Assembly (NCBI GenBank): GCA_965116935.1
Contig: OZ220737.1
Span: 3,782,001-3,846,000, forward strand
DNA: 64,000 nucleotides
Source of the DNA: VXYL01 sp965116935
Lineage (GTDB): Bacteria > Pseudomonadota > Gammaproteobacteria > Pseudomonadales > Azotimanducaceae
Reading direction: 5' to 3'
Shown: positions 42,255 through 51,199 of the stretch, in pieces
Layout of the letters: each line of letters opens with the position of its first letter
Numbering within the stretch: the first letter of the stretch is position 1
Notes under the pieces: model-generated
Database searches by the model: none
Told to the model about the DNA's origin: nothing
The model's input: only the letters and a program-made list of their open reading frames with translations
Made by a program: the position numbers and the translations under genes

Positions 42255-43607
42255 ATGCTGATTGTTGACGATGGCCAGCCGGCGACGGCGGTGGAGGTGG
42301 TGGCTGTGGGGGACCTGGCCGAGTGGCGCGGCCGGGCTTCTGCGGTGGAGCTTGCTTGGCTGGATCGGTTCGGGTTTGCTGGTGGTGCCAACGCGTTCGT
42401 CTTCCTTCCGGGTAGTGATGGTGCGCCGGATCGGGTTCTTGCTGGACTCGGTGAGCGGGAGAGCATTGCCAGCCTCGGCCACCTCGCGATGCGGTTGCCG
42501 GCGGGCGACTACCGGCTCGAAGGCGCGACGGAGCCCGAGTCGCTGGCGCTCGGCTGGGGTCTTGGTGGGTATCAGTTCACGGAGTACCGCAAGCCGGCGC
42601 GGAAGCCAGCGACGCTGCTGATTCCGCCGGAGAGTGCTGCCGTGCTCGACGAGTTGGCGGCGGTGAATCTCTGTCGCGACCTCGTCAACACGCCCACTTC
42701 GGACATGCTGCCGCACCATATGGAAGATGCGGCTCGTCGCCTTGCCGAGCAGCACGAGGCGCGCATCGAGGTGACTGTGGGGGACGAGTTGCTGCGGCGC
42801 GGCTTCAACACCATCCACACGGTAGGCCGGGCCAGCGCCTCGCCGCCGCGGCTGATCGACATTCGTTGGGGCGATGCCGAGCACCCGAAGGTGACGCTGG
42901 TGGGGAAGGGGGTCTGCTTCGACAGCGGCGGCCTCGACATCAAGAGTGCATCGGGCATGCGCCTGATGAAAAAGGACATGGGTGGCGCCGCGCACGTGCT
43001 CGGGCTTGCCCATCTCGTCATGCAGCGGCGGCTGCCGGTGTCGCTGCGGGTGCTGGTTCCAGCGGTGGAGAATGCCATCGCCGGCAATGCGTTCCGGCCT
43101 GGCGACGTGATCCGCACCTATGCCGGCACCACGGTGGAAATCGACAACACCGATGCGGAAGGGCGGCTGATCCTTTGCGACGCGCTGACCCTTGCAGCAC
43201 AGGACGAACCAGAGGCGCTCATCGACTTTGCCACGTTGACGGGGGCGGCGCGCTCGGCCTTGGGACCGGAACTTCCGGCGCTGTTCAGCAACGACGACGA
43301 CATGGCGAACGGCATCGCTAGGGCCGGCACGTCCCGCGAGGATCCGGTGTGGCGCATGCCGTTGCACGCGGACTACCTCGCCATGCTCGACAGCACAGTC
43401 GCCGACATCGCCAACGCCGGGTCGTCGCCCTACGCCGGCGCAATCACCGCCGCGCTTTATCTCCAGCGCTTTGTCGGCAACGCGCCGTGGGCCCACTTCG
43501 ACATCATGGCTTGGAACACGCGACGGCGGCCTGCGCATCCGCTGGGGGGCGAGGCGATGGGCCTCAGGGCGGTGTTTGGCTGGCTCGCAGGTCGCTTTGG
43601 CGGCTGA
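42255..43607 (+). CDS. M17 family leucyl aminopeptidase
   Basis: 450 residues. The catalytic C-terminal domain has the two-metal signature: GKGVCFDSGGLDIKSASGM, MKKDMGGAAHVLGLAH, and NTDAEGRLILCDALTLA; the NTDAEGRL motif defines M17. The N-terminal domain is short and divergent, as in PepB/RA-type relatives, so it is not the standard PepA regulator-type protein. ATG 42255 or GTG 42249; a TATACT box lies at 42241-42246, close enough that transcripts may be nearly leaderless. Cytosolic peptide turnover is the likely role. Confidence 0.92.
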   Translation: MLIVDDGQPATAVEVVAVGDLAEWRGRASAVELAWLDRFGFAGGANAFVFLPGSDGAPDRVLAGLGERESIASLGHLAMRLPAGDYRLEGATEPESLALGWGLGGYQFTEYRKPARKPATLLIPPESAAVLDELAAVNLCRDLVNTPTSDMLPHHMEDAARRLAEQHEARIEVTVGDELLRRGFNTIHTVGRASASPPRLIDIRWGDAEHPKVTLVGKGVCFDSGGLDIKSASGMRLMKKDMGGAAHVLGLAHLVMQRRLPVSLRVLVPAVENAIAGNAFRPGDVIRTYAGTTVEIDNTDAEGRLILCDALTLAAQDEPEALIDFATLTGAARSALGPELPALFSNDDDMANGIARAGTSREDPVWRMPLHADYLAMLDSTVADIANAGSSPYAGAITAALYLQRFVGNAPWAHFDIMAWNTRRRPAHPLGGEAMGLRAVFGWLAGRFGG

Positions 43608-43652
43608 ACTTGCCCGAGAGAGGCTGCCTTCCCTCCGGTCGGTCGCTGTTTC

Positions 43653-43680
43653 TTGGGTCTGGGCGTGGCGGGTGTATGAT
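43653..43680 (+). promoter_or_regulatory. Probable cysS promoter
   Basis: TTGGGT (43653-43658), 16-nt spacer, TATGAT (43675-43680), leaving a leader of about 140 nt before the cysS ATG. No T-box or other riboswitch structure is evident in that leader. Confidence 0.45.
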
Positions 43681-43827
43681 CCGCGCCGCCATGTTGGTCC
43701 GTCCCGCCATTCGTTGTAGCTGTTGACGTGCCGTTGCGTCGGGCTTCTGAGTGCCCGTCGCGCGAGTCTCGAAGGGGCGTGTCGCTTGCCAGCGGCAAAA
43801 GTCGATAGCTACGAGAGCTTGCCGAAC

Positions 43828-45258
43828 ATGGACATTCACCTGCACAACACCCGCACCGGCCGTCGCGAACGGTTCGAACCCGGGGACCCGGATCGCGTCA
43901 CGGTCTACCTCTGCGGCCCCACGGTTTACAACCTCGTCCACATCGGCAACGCCGTGCCGGCGGTCTGCTTCGACGTACTGGCACGGCTGTTGCGACTGAA
44001 GTACGGCGGCGTCCGCTTCGTGCGTAACATCACCGACGTCGACGACAAGATCAACGCCGCCGCGCTTGCCTCCGGCGAGTCCATTGCCGAGCTTGCGGAT
44101 CGGTATGCCGACGCCTACCGGGACGACGTGCGGGCGCTAGGCGTGCTGGATCCGGACGTGGAGCCTCGCGCCACCGAACACATCGGCGAGATCGTGGCGA
44201 TGATTCGGGAGTTGATCGACGCCGGCCACGCCTACGAGGCAAGCGGGCATGTGTTGTTCCACGTGCCTTCCGATCCAAACTACGGTTCGCTTTCGCACCG
44301 AAGCCTCGAGGACATGATCGACGGTGCCCGCGTGGAAGTGGCGCCGTACAAGCGCGACCCCAAGGACTTCGTGCTGTGGAAGCCCTCCACGCCGGAACTG
44401 CCTGGCTGGGAGAGCCCTTGGGGGCGCGGGCGACCAGGCTGGCACATCGAGTGCTCGGCGATGATCCGCCAGCATCTTGGACGCACCATCGACATCCACG
44501 CTGGCGGCACCGACCTCACCTTCCCCCACCACGAGAACGAGCGGGCGCAAAGCACGTGCGCTCACGGCGTGGAGTTTGTGCGCTATTGGCTGCACAACGG
44601 CATGCTGAGCTTCGGCGGCACCAAGATGTCCAAGAGCCTTGGCAACGTCGTCACCATCCGCGCCCTGCTCGGCAAGCATCCGGGCGAAGTGCTGCGCTAT
44701 GCGCTGCTGCTTGGCCACTATCGGCAAACCTTGCAGTGGGAGGATCGGTTGCTGGTGCAGGCGCGCTCGAGTCTCGACACGCTGTATGGGGCCTTGCGCG
44801 ACGGCGACGAGGGACAGAACGCCTGCCTGACCGCGAGCGACTTTGCCGATGCGGCCATGGACGAGATGCCAGAGACGGTGGCCGAGGCCCTCTGCGACGA
44901 CCTGAATACGCCGCGTGCCTTGGCGGCCATGCATGCGCTGGCCGCGGACGTGCATCGAGCGAGTTCCGCCGACGAAGCCCGCGCGCTGCGGCGCCAGCTC
45001 CTTGCCGGTGGCTGGATGCTCGGGCTCCTCACGACGCCGGCGCGGGAGTACTTTCGCGCCGGCGCCGGCATGGACGAGGCCGAGATCGAACGGCGCATTC
45101 AGGAACGTCGGCAAGCCCGTACCGATCGTGATTTCGCCCGCGCGGACGCGATCCGCGATGAGCTGGCGGCAGAGGGCATTGAACTCGAAGACACGCGGTC
45201 CGGCACGCGCTGGCGTGCCGTGGCCAGCACACATTCAAGTGGGAGTGACTCGGATTGA
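43828..45258 (+). CDS. cysS: Cysteinyl-tRNA synthetase
   Basis: 476 residues, class I aminoacyl-tRNA synthetase. Zn ligand Cys29 in VYLCGPTVYN, signature H-I-G-N at residues 38-41 instead of the HIGH of E. coli (a variant also found in alphaproteobacterial CysRS), ITDVDDKI, GWHIECSAM and FPHHENE for zinc, and the KMSKS loop TKMSKSLGN. The C-terminal anticodon-binding tail ends GIELEDTRSGTRWR. The ATG at 43828 gives the normal start; 35 codons of open frame precede it without similarity. Overlaps the next gene by TTGA. Confidence 0.95.
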   Translation: MDIHLHNTRTGRRERFEPGDPDRVTVYLCGPTVYNLVHIGNAVPAVCFDVLARLLRLKYGGVRFVRNITDVDDKINAAALASGESIAELADRYADAYRDDVRALGVLDPDVEPRATEHIGEIVAMIRELIDAGHAYEASGHVLFHVPSDPNYGSLSHRSLEDMIDGARVEVAPYKRDPKDFVLWKPSTPELPGWESPWGRGRPGWHIECSAMIRQHLGRTIDIHAGGTDLTFPHHENERAQSTCAHGVEFVRYWLHNGMLSFGGTKMSKSLGNVVTIRALLGKHPGEVLRYALLLGHYRQTLQWEDRLLVQARSSLDTLYGALRDGDEGQNACLTASDFADAAMDEMPETVAEALCDDLNTPRALAAMHALAADVHRASSADEARALRRQLLAGGWMLGLLTTPAREYFRAGAGMDEAEIERRIQERRQARTDRDFARADAIRDELAAEGIELEDTRSGTRWRAVASTHSSGSDSD

Positions 45259-47138
45259 ACGGGAAGGAAGTCCTCATCATGGTGGCACTGCTGGCGACGC
45301 CACACGGCTCGGCGGCAACCACAGAGACGACGGACGATGCCGAGATGGAGCCGCCGGCGACGACCGAGCGGATGAGCGTTACGGCGAGCCGCATCGGCGT
45401 CGTGGATCAGCGCATCGTCACCATTGAGGAAGACGCGATTCTTGCGGCCGCAACGCACCACGGCACCGATCTGTTGCGCGAAATGCCGGGCCTCGCGGTG
45501 TCGCCCAGCGGTGGGAGGGGTTCGCTCACTCAGGCGCGGGTGCGGGGCGCCGAGGCCAATCACTTGCTCGTCACGGTGGACGGTTTCCCGGTGAACGACC
45601 CGGGCATTGGCTCCGCCTTCGACTTCGGCACGCTGGACCTTGCCGGGGTTTCCCGGGTGGAACTCCTCTCCGGGCCGCAAAGCACGGTCTGGGGCAGCGA
45701 CGCCACTGCTGGGGTGATCAACTTGGACACGCTGCCGGAGCGCGGCGGTCGGCGGGCGTCGCTCGGCTATGGCAGCTCAGCGACGCTCGATGCCGACATC
45801 GACCTAGCCCACGTGGGCGAACGCGTGCGGGCGCGGTTGGCCGCAGGGCATGTGGCGAGCGACGGCGACAACGTGTCGAGGCTCGGCGACGAGACCGACG
45901 GCTTCCGCAACGACACCGTCCATGCGGTGGCGGCGACGGTTGCCGGCCCTTGGCAGCACAAGGTGCTGGCACGACACACCGGCGCGGATGTGCAGTTCGA
46001 TCCCACGCCCTTCCCGGACTATGTGCCGGTGGACGGCGACCGCGAAACTGCAACGGATGCGGTTCTGGTCGGGTGGGAGACGCGCTGGCAAGGCCGGGGC
46101 CGCATCTTGCCGAGCCTGGCGGTGTTCCACAGCGAGAGCGACGTGGACCACACCGCCGATGGTGCCTTCACCAACGCCACGAACGGTGCCCGTCAAGGCG
46201 CGGTGCTGGCGTCGGTGCTGCGACTGGCGCCCGGACATCGGGCCAGCGCGGCGCTGGAGGTGGAGCGGGAGAAGTTCCGGCAGATCGGCGCAGCCTCGGC
46301 GTTCGGGGATCCAAACCAGAGCCGCACCTTCACCGCGTGGAGCGTCGCCGGCGAGTACCAGGCCGACTTGGGTGCCGGCGCCATCACCGCCTCGGCCCGG
46401 CACGACACCAACGGCGAGTTCGATGACGCGACGACCTTGCGCGTCGGTGCGACCGCCCCGGCGTTCGGCGGTCGGCTCTTCGCCAATATCGCGGAAGGGA
46501 TCAAGAACCCCACCTTCATCGAGCGCTTCGGCTACTTCCCCGACACTTTCGTCGGCAACCCGAACCTGACGCCCGAGCGATCGCGGGCGCTGGAAGTGGG
46601 CATGGAGCACCGCTGGCAGGCGCTCAGGGTCAACGCGCTCGCATTCCACGCCGTGCTCGACGACGAGATCGACGGGTTTGCCTTTGCGCCGGATGTCGGT
46701 GGCTTCACCGCCCGCAACATCGATGGCGAGAGCAAGCGCACGGGCGCGGAACTGACCGCCGACGCCGAGTTCGGACCCCTGCGCCTGCGCGGCAACGTCG
46801 CCTGGGTGGATGCCACCGAAGAGGGCGAGCGGGAATTCCGGCGTCCTCGCCTGTTGGCGAACGTTGCGCTGGATGCGAGGTTGGGCAGGGGACTAACTTC
46901 GCATCTTTCCATCCTGCACAACGGCGCACAGCTCGACCGCGACTTCTCCACCTGGCCCGCAACCACCGTGCGACTCAGTTCTTTCCGCCTGGTTCGGGCG
47001 AGCCTTGCGTGGGCCATCACGCCGAACTGGACGACCCGCCTGACCGTGGACAACGTGACGGACGCCGACTACGCCACGGTGTACGGTTTCCGCAGCCCCG
47101 GCCGCACGGCGCTGCTGCGCCTTGAGTTTTCGGGCTGA
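45255..47138 (+). CDS. TonB-dependent outer-membrane receptor (BtuB-like)
   Basis: 627 residues. A short signal-like N-terminus (KEVLIMVALLATPHGSA), a plug domain about 40-150 (MSVTASRI, DLLREMPGLAVSPSGGRGS, VDGFPVNDPG, VELLSGPQSTVWGSDATAGV) and a 22-strand barrel ending in a C-terminal aromatic-like strand (GRTALLRLEFSG). The plug is most like vitamin B12 receptors (BtuB) and other small TonB receptors; the cargo is uncertain. The TTG at 45255 overlaps the cysS stop; an ATG at 45279 has a better SD (GAAGGAAG) but would shorten the signal peptide. No cobalamin riboswitch precedes it. Confidence 0.85.
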   Translation: MNGKEVLIMVALLATPHGSAATTETTDDAEMEPPATTERMSVTASRIGVVDQRIVTIEEDAILAAATHHGTDLLREMPGLAVSPSGGRGSLTQARVRGAEANHLLVTVDGFPVNDPGIGSAFDFGTLDLAGVSRVELLSGPQSTVWGSDATAGVINLDTLPERGGRRASLGYGSSATLDADIDLAHVGERVRARLAAGHVASDGDNVSRLGDETDGFRNDTVHAVAATVAGPWQHKVLARHTGADVQFDPTPFPDYVPVDGDRETATDAVLVGWETRWQGRGRILPSLAVFHSESDVDHTADGAFTNATNGARQGAVLASVLRLAPGHRASAALEVEREKFRQIGAASAFGDPNQSRTFTAWSVAGEYQADLGAGAITASARHDTNGEFDDATTLRVGATAPAFGGRLFANIAEGIKNPTFIERFGYFPDTFVGNPNLTPERSRALEVGMEHRWQALRVNALAFHAVLDDEIDGFAFAPDVGGFTARNIDGESKRTGAELTADAEFGPLRLRGNVAWVDATEEGEREFRRPRLLANVALDARLGRGLTSHLSILHNGAQLDRDFSTWPATTVRLSSFRLVRASLAWAITPNWTTRLTVDNVTDADYATVYGFRSPGRTALLRLEFSG

Positions 47139-47180
47139 CGCCGAGCCTGACGGTGCGAGAGTTCCCCGAGGAGGCAGCAA

Positions 47181-48590
47181 GTGGATAGCAAGCGACTCAC
47201 GACGTTCGTGGACGAGGTGTGGGATGACAGCATCGTCCCCACGCTCTGCGACTACATCGAAGTGCCGTGCAAGTCGCCGCATTTCGACCCCGACTGGGAG
47301 GAACACGGGTATCTCAGCGAGGCCGCCGAGCAGCTAGAGCGCTGGGCCGCGGCATCCGGCGTGTCGGGGCTCACACATCGCATCGTCACGTTGCCCGGAC
47401 GCACGCCGCTCCTTCTCTGCATCGTGGAGGGCACAGGCGCCGGCAACGCGCTGCTCTATGGCCACTACGACAAGCAACCCGAGTTCACCGGCTGGCGCGA
47501 CGGGCTAGGGCCGTGGAAACCGGTGATCCGCGACGGCCGGCTCTATGGTCGCGGCGGGGCGGACGACGGCTATGCCCTGTTCGGTTCGCTCACCGCCATC
47601 GCGGCTTTGCAGTCGCAGGGAATCCCACACCCGCGCTGCGTGGTGTTCATCGAAGGCTGCGAGGAGAGTGGCAGCTTCGATCTGCCGCCCTACATGGACG
47701 CGCTTGCCGAGGAGATCGGCACGCCCGACTTGGTGGTGTGCCTCGATGCGGAATGCGGCAACTACGATCAGCTCTGGCTCACCAACTCGCTGCGGGGGAT
47801 GCTGATCGGCACCCTCACGGTGCAAGTGCTGGAGGAGGGCGTGCATTCCGGTGTTGCCGGTGGTGTCGTGCCTTCGAGTTTCCGCCTGCTGCGGCAGGTG
47901 CTCGAACGCGTGGAGAACTCGGTCACGGGGGCCTTGCACGAGGCGCTGAACGCGCCGATTCCCGATGCCATGCGAGCGCAGGCCCAGCAGGTGGCCGAGG
48001 TGCTGGGCGAACTGACCGTGGGCCGATTTCCATGGGCGGGAACCACGAACGCTGGCCCATCGAGCCATTCGGAGTTGATTCTTGCCAACGCATGGCGGCC
48101 GAGTCTAGGCGTCGTGGGGCTCGACGGCGCTCCAGCCACCAAGGACGCCGGCAACACGCTGCGCCCGCTCACTGCCGCTAAGCTCGCATTCCGCCTGCCA
48201 CCGACGTTGGATGCCGAGGCCGCAGCGAACGCTGTCAAGCAAGTGTTGGAAGCTGCGCCGCCGCATGATGCCGAGGTGTCGTTCGACGTGCAGGACACCG
48301 CCGCCGGCTGGGCCGCGCCCCCGGCGGCGGCTTGGCTCACGAAGGCTCTCGACACTGCCTCCCAAGCCCACTTCGGCGCACCGCTCATGGCCATGGGCAC
48401 CGGCGGCACGATTCCGTTCATGAAGATGCTGGGCGACCGCTTCGCCGGCGTTCAGTTCGCCGTCACCGGCGTCTTGGGGCCGAACTCCAACGCCCACGGT
48501 CCCAACGAGTTCCTCGACATCCCGACCGGCAAGCGCGTAACCGCCTGCATCTCCCACGCCCTCGCGGCCCTAGCCCAAAAACGGGTATAG
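47181..48590 (+). CDS. M20 family metallopeptidase (CNDP-like)
   Basis: 469 residues. Metal-site segments: ALLYGHYDKQPEFTGW (His-Asp), YGRGGADDGYALFGS (Asp), IEGCEESGSFDLPPYM (catalytic Glu), VVCLDAECGNYDQ (Asp), and NAHGPNEFLDI (His). The dimerisation domain lies about 200-310. This composition matches the carnosinase/CNDP-like branch of M20 that cleaves dipeptides. GTG 47181 has GAGGAGGC 5-8 nt upstream. Confidence 0.92.
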   Translation: MDSKRLTTFVDEVWDDSIVPTLCDYIEVPCKSPHFDPDWEEHGYLSEAAEQLERWAAASGVSGLTHRIVTLPGRTPLLLCIVEGTGAGNALLYGHYDKQPEFTGWRDGLGPWKPVIRDGRLYGRGGADDGYALFGSLTAIAALQSQGIPHPRCVVFIEGCEESGSFDLPPYMDALAEEIGTPDLVVCLDAECGNYDQLWLTNSLRGMLIGTLTVQVLEEGVHSGVAGGVVPSSFRLLRQVLERVENSVTGALHEALNAPIPDAMRAQAQQVAEVLGELTVGRFPWAGTTNAGPSSHSELILANAWRPSLGVVGLDGAPATKDAGNTLRPLTAAKLAFRLPPTLDAEAAANAVKQVLEAAPPHDAEVSFDVQDTAAGWAAPPAAAWLTKALDTASQAHFGAPLMAMGTGGTIPFMKMLGDRFAGVQFAVTGVLGPNSNAHGPNEFLDIPTGKRVTACISHALAALAQKRV

Positions 48591-48616
48591 ACAGACCCCG
48601 TGCGGGAATGGATGCC

Positions 48617-48986
48617 CGTAGGGCACGGGCTTGTCCCGTCCCGCGCCTGCCGGCGTCGCGGCGTTTGGTTCGGGGAGGACGTAGGGGACGGGCTTGTCCC
48701 GTCCCGTGCCTGTCGGCGTCGCGGCGTTTGGTTCGGAAGGACGTAGGGGAGGGCTTGTCCCGTCCCGCGCCTGTCGGCGTCGGCGTTTGGTTCGGGAGGA
48801 CGTAGGGGACGGGCCTGTCCCGTCCCGTGCCTGTCGGCGTCGCGGCGTTTGGTTCGGGAGGACGTAGGGGACGGGCCTGTCCCGTCCCGTGCCTGTCGGC
48901 GTCGCGGCGTTTGATTCGGGGAGGACGTAGGGGACGGGCCTGTCCCGTCCCGCGCCTGTCGGCGTCGCGGCGTTTGGTTCGGGACG
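48617..48986. repeat. Tandem array of six ~62-bp palindromic repeat units
   Basis: Six head-to-tail units start at about 48617, 48680, 48742, 48801, 48863 and 48926. Each begins CGTAGGGGACGGGCTTGTCC, continues with CGTCCCG, and ends with GGCGTCGCGGCGTTTGGTTC. The first 25 bp of each are a hairpin of the dispersed family seen at 2646 and 15059; the remaining ~37 bp are specific to this array. Units differ by a few substitutions and one small deletion. An inverted partial arm (GGGCGTCCCCTACG) follows at 48988. There are no variable spacers, so it is not CRISPR. Confidence 0.88.
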
Positions 48987-49106
48987 CCACAAGGGCGTCC
49001 CCTACGGAGAGGGGCATTGGCGGTCGTGGCGTTTGGTGCGGGGCGCCAGCCCCCTACCCAAATACCCCAACATCCGACCGTCAGAACGGCAGGGACCGGG
49101 AGGGAC

Positions 49107-49709
49107 CTATTGAAGCAGCGCTTCGCGGTCCTCGCGGCGGTTGCCGAAGCGGGTGGCGAGGAAATCCATCTGGTCGATGAGGATGCGGCCGCTGTTGGTG
49201 AGCGCCAGATACTCGGCCAAGTTCGGCGCATACGGCAGTGCGAGCAGTTCCATGTCGCATTCGTGCGGTAAGCGGCTGCCCTTGTGGTGGTTGCAGCGCC
49301 GGCAAGAGGCCACCACGTTGTCCCAGCGGTCCTTGCCGCCGCGGGATTTGGGCACCACGTGGTCGCGGGTGAGCTGGGGCGTTCGGAAAACGCCGCCGCA
49401 GTAGAGGCACAGATTGCGGTCGCGAGCGAACAGCGCTGCGTTGGTGAGCGGCGGTGCCGAACGATCCGGCTCCACCAGCCGACCGCCGCAGGCGATGATG
49501 CTGTGGATGTCGATGGTGGTCTGGCTGCCGTCTTCGCGGCAGTGGCCGCCGCGCAGGCGCAGGATGGACTCGCCCAGCGTCCAGATCACGAGGTCGCGCG
49601 CATAGAGGCACACCGCATCCTGCCAGGACACCCACTCCACGGGCTGCCCGGCCACGTTCAGCCGCAGGATGCGCGGCACTCGGTCGAACTGTTCAAGCGT
49701 TTGCAGCAT
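49107..49709 (-). CDS. HNH endonuclease
   Basis: 200 residues. A C-terminal HNH domain at about residues 95-155: RNLCLYCGGVFRTPQLTRDH, VVPKSRGGKDRWDNVVASCR and RCNHHKGSR, with two CxxC zinc knuckles and the His of RDHVVP as general base. The N-terminal part (LNVAGQPVEWVSWQDAVCLY) is the conserved leader of a widespread stand-alone HNH family found in many proteobacteria; its cellular role is not established. The ATG at 49709 is preferred over the longer frame to 49751. Confidence 0.9.
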   Translation of the reverse strand: MLQTLEQFDRVPRILRLNVAGQPVEWVSWQDAVCLYARDLVIWTLGESILRLRGGHCREDGSQTTIDIHSIIACGGRLVEPDRSAPPLTNAALFARDRNLCLYCGGVFRTPQLTRDHVVPKSRGGKDRWDNVVASCRRCNHHKGSRLPHECDMELLALPYAPNLAEYLALTNSGRILIDQMDFLATRFGNRREDREALLQ

Positions 49710-49823
49710 TTTCGATGCTTCAGCCGAAGTTCGTGCGACTCCTGCCCTCACGGGCGGCGCCGATAGTACGACGAATCGTGTCGTGGTGGGGGATTTTGCG
49801 CGACCCGGCCTCGTGCCGCGTCC

Positions 49824-50597
49824 CTACCAGTTCTCTACCCAGGGCCGCAGAACCACCTCGAACGCCCAGGTCGATCGGTGCTGCCGGTGCAGGTGCAGGT
49901 AGGTTTCGGCGATGCTGTCGGGATCCGCCATGTTGTCGTCCTTCGACTCGCCAGCCATGCGATGGCGACGCGTGCCGTCGTCTTGGCGCCAGCCGATAGC
50001 GGCGTCGATGGGCACGCTGGCGATGTGTATGCCCTGTGGCATGAGTTCGCGTGCCATGCTCTCGGCCAGCCCCGACTTCGCCTGACAGGCCATCGCGAAG
50101 GCCCCGCTCCTCGCGTAGCCCTTCTTGGCGGCGCTGGCGTTGGTGAGAATGATGGTGCCGCGATGTAGCGTGGAAGAACCGGCGGGGTCGTGCGCAAGCA
50201 TCCGCGCCGCCGCTTGCCGGCTGACGAGGAAGGCGCTGTACGCGGAATTCATCAGCACCTGCCGCACGAGTTCCGGATCCGCTTCGGTGACGCCCTTGCG
50301 GAAGATGTCGGCCATGCGGCCGTCGATGTTGTGGACGACAAGGCGCGGGCTGCCGAGGTCCGCCGCCACCGCATCGAACAACGCGTCCACGTCGTCTGGA
50401 TTCGCCGCGTCGCAGGCATAGCTCGTGACGCCGAGCGACTGTTCGAGTTGCCGGATGGCTGGCTTGTCCGGCGTGCGCGCCGCCACGGCCACCTTCATGC
50501 CTTCTGCGGAAAAGAGCCGGGCGCAACTCGCGCTGATGCCGGGGCCGGCACCGACGATCAGGGCGACTTCCGGGTCCGTTGTTTGCGTTTGTGCCAT
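49824..50597 (-). CDS. SDR family oxidoreductase with altered catalytic residues
   Basis: 257 residues. Rossmann cofactor motif ALIVGAGPGISASCARLF near the N-terminus and a VVHNIDGR strand in place of the usual NNAG. The Ser region reads GTIILTNASAAKKGY, but where the Tyr-x3-Lys active site is expected the sequence is GAFAMACQAKSGL: Phe replaces Tyr and Cys falls at the Lys position. The fold is SDR, but classical hydride-transfer chemistry is doubtful. The substrate is unknown. Confidence 0.85.
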   Translation of the reverse strand: MAQTQTTDPEVALIVGAGPGISASCARLFSAEGMKVAVAARTPDKPAIRQLEQSLGVTSYACDAANPDDVDALFDAVAADLGSPRLVVHNIDGRMADIFRKGVTEADPELVRQVLMNSAYSAFLVSRQAAARMLAHDPAGSSTLHRGTIILTNASAAKKGYARSGAFAMACQAKSGLAESMARELMPQGIHIASVPIDAAIGWRQDDGTRRHRMAGESKDDNMADPDSIAETYLHLHRQHRSTWAFEVVLRPWVENW

Positions 50598-51148
50598 GTG
50601 GTGTGTTCCTTCGAGCGACGCGCGATCATAGCGCGGCGAGAATCAGGAGCGCGGCTGACGCGCCGTAGCGGCGTGCGCGCTGCGGATGCCTAGCGGGCAT
50701 TGGCGAGCCCTCCTCGAACAACGCCCGCCGGCAAACCCCGAAGCAGCCCCTGCCCTGCGAGGGCCTCTGGAGGGAGGGCACCGAGAGCTTGCACCGCAGG
50801 AGCGGCGGATACGCTGCGTATGCGGTGCAAGGTCTTGGAGAGGTGGGGGCTGGGGCCAGACGCCGAGCGTTAGCGAGGGGTTTGGCGGTGCCCGCCCTCC
50901 AAGCGTACCGAAGGCGCGCAAGCAGCGGAGCCAGCCAACGCCACCCGCATTCGAGACACCGCCAACAAAGCGCCACCACCGAACAACGCCACCAACAAAC
51001 CAGCCTCCGTACCTTGACGAGCTTGCAGCACGATGGAGGGCGAGACGCCCTCCCTCCAGAGGCCCGTGACAAACGCAGCCCCAAAACAACGCCATCAAAC
51101 CAGCCCCTGCCATGCGAGGGCCTCTCTGCACCCCCCGCCCGTTTCCAC
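50598..51148. repeat. Gene-free region with repeat arms
   Basis: About 550 nt without a gene. GGGCCTCTGGAGGGAGGGC (50761-50779) is the exact reverse complement of 51047-51065, so the two bracket a 305-bp block. The block also contains a GCTTGCACCGC/GCGGTGCAAG inverted pair (50789-50835) and a GGGCGAGACGCCC hairpin at the right arm. A stretch around 50741 (CAGCCCCTGCCCTGCGAGG) is repeated directly at about 51101. Nothing coding is credible. Confidence 0.6.
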
Positions 51149-51178
51149 TTGGCGCACCTTCCCGCAAGGTGGTAAGGT
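51149..51178 (+). promoter_or_regulatory. Probable pyrG promoter
   Basis: TTGGCG (51149-51154), 18-nt spacer, TAAGGT (51173-51178), about 22 nt before the pyrG start. It is a weak match, but the only candidate at a sensible place. Confidence 0.4.
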
Positions 51179-51199
51179 TAACGCCCATCTTCGAGTGAG

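Noticed and set aside
43681..43827. T-box or other riboswitch in the cysS leader
   Set aside because: I could find no conserved T-box sequence or specifier hairpin. T-boxes are also rare in Proteobacteria.
48617..48986. CRISPR array
   Set aside because: Units are contiguous and similar over their whole length, with no unique spacers. No cas genes are nearby.
48452..49231. Minus-strand frames with Pro/Arg-rich amino-acid repeats (ATPTGTGRDRPVPYV type)
   Set aside because: They are translations of the 62-bp tandem DNA repeats in several frames; no start site and no conserved protein.
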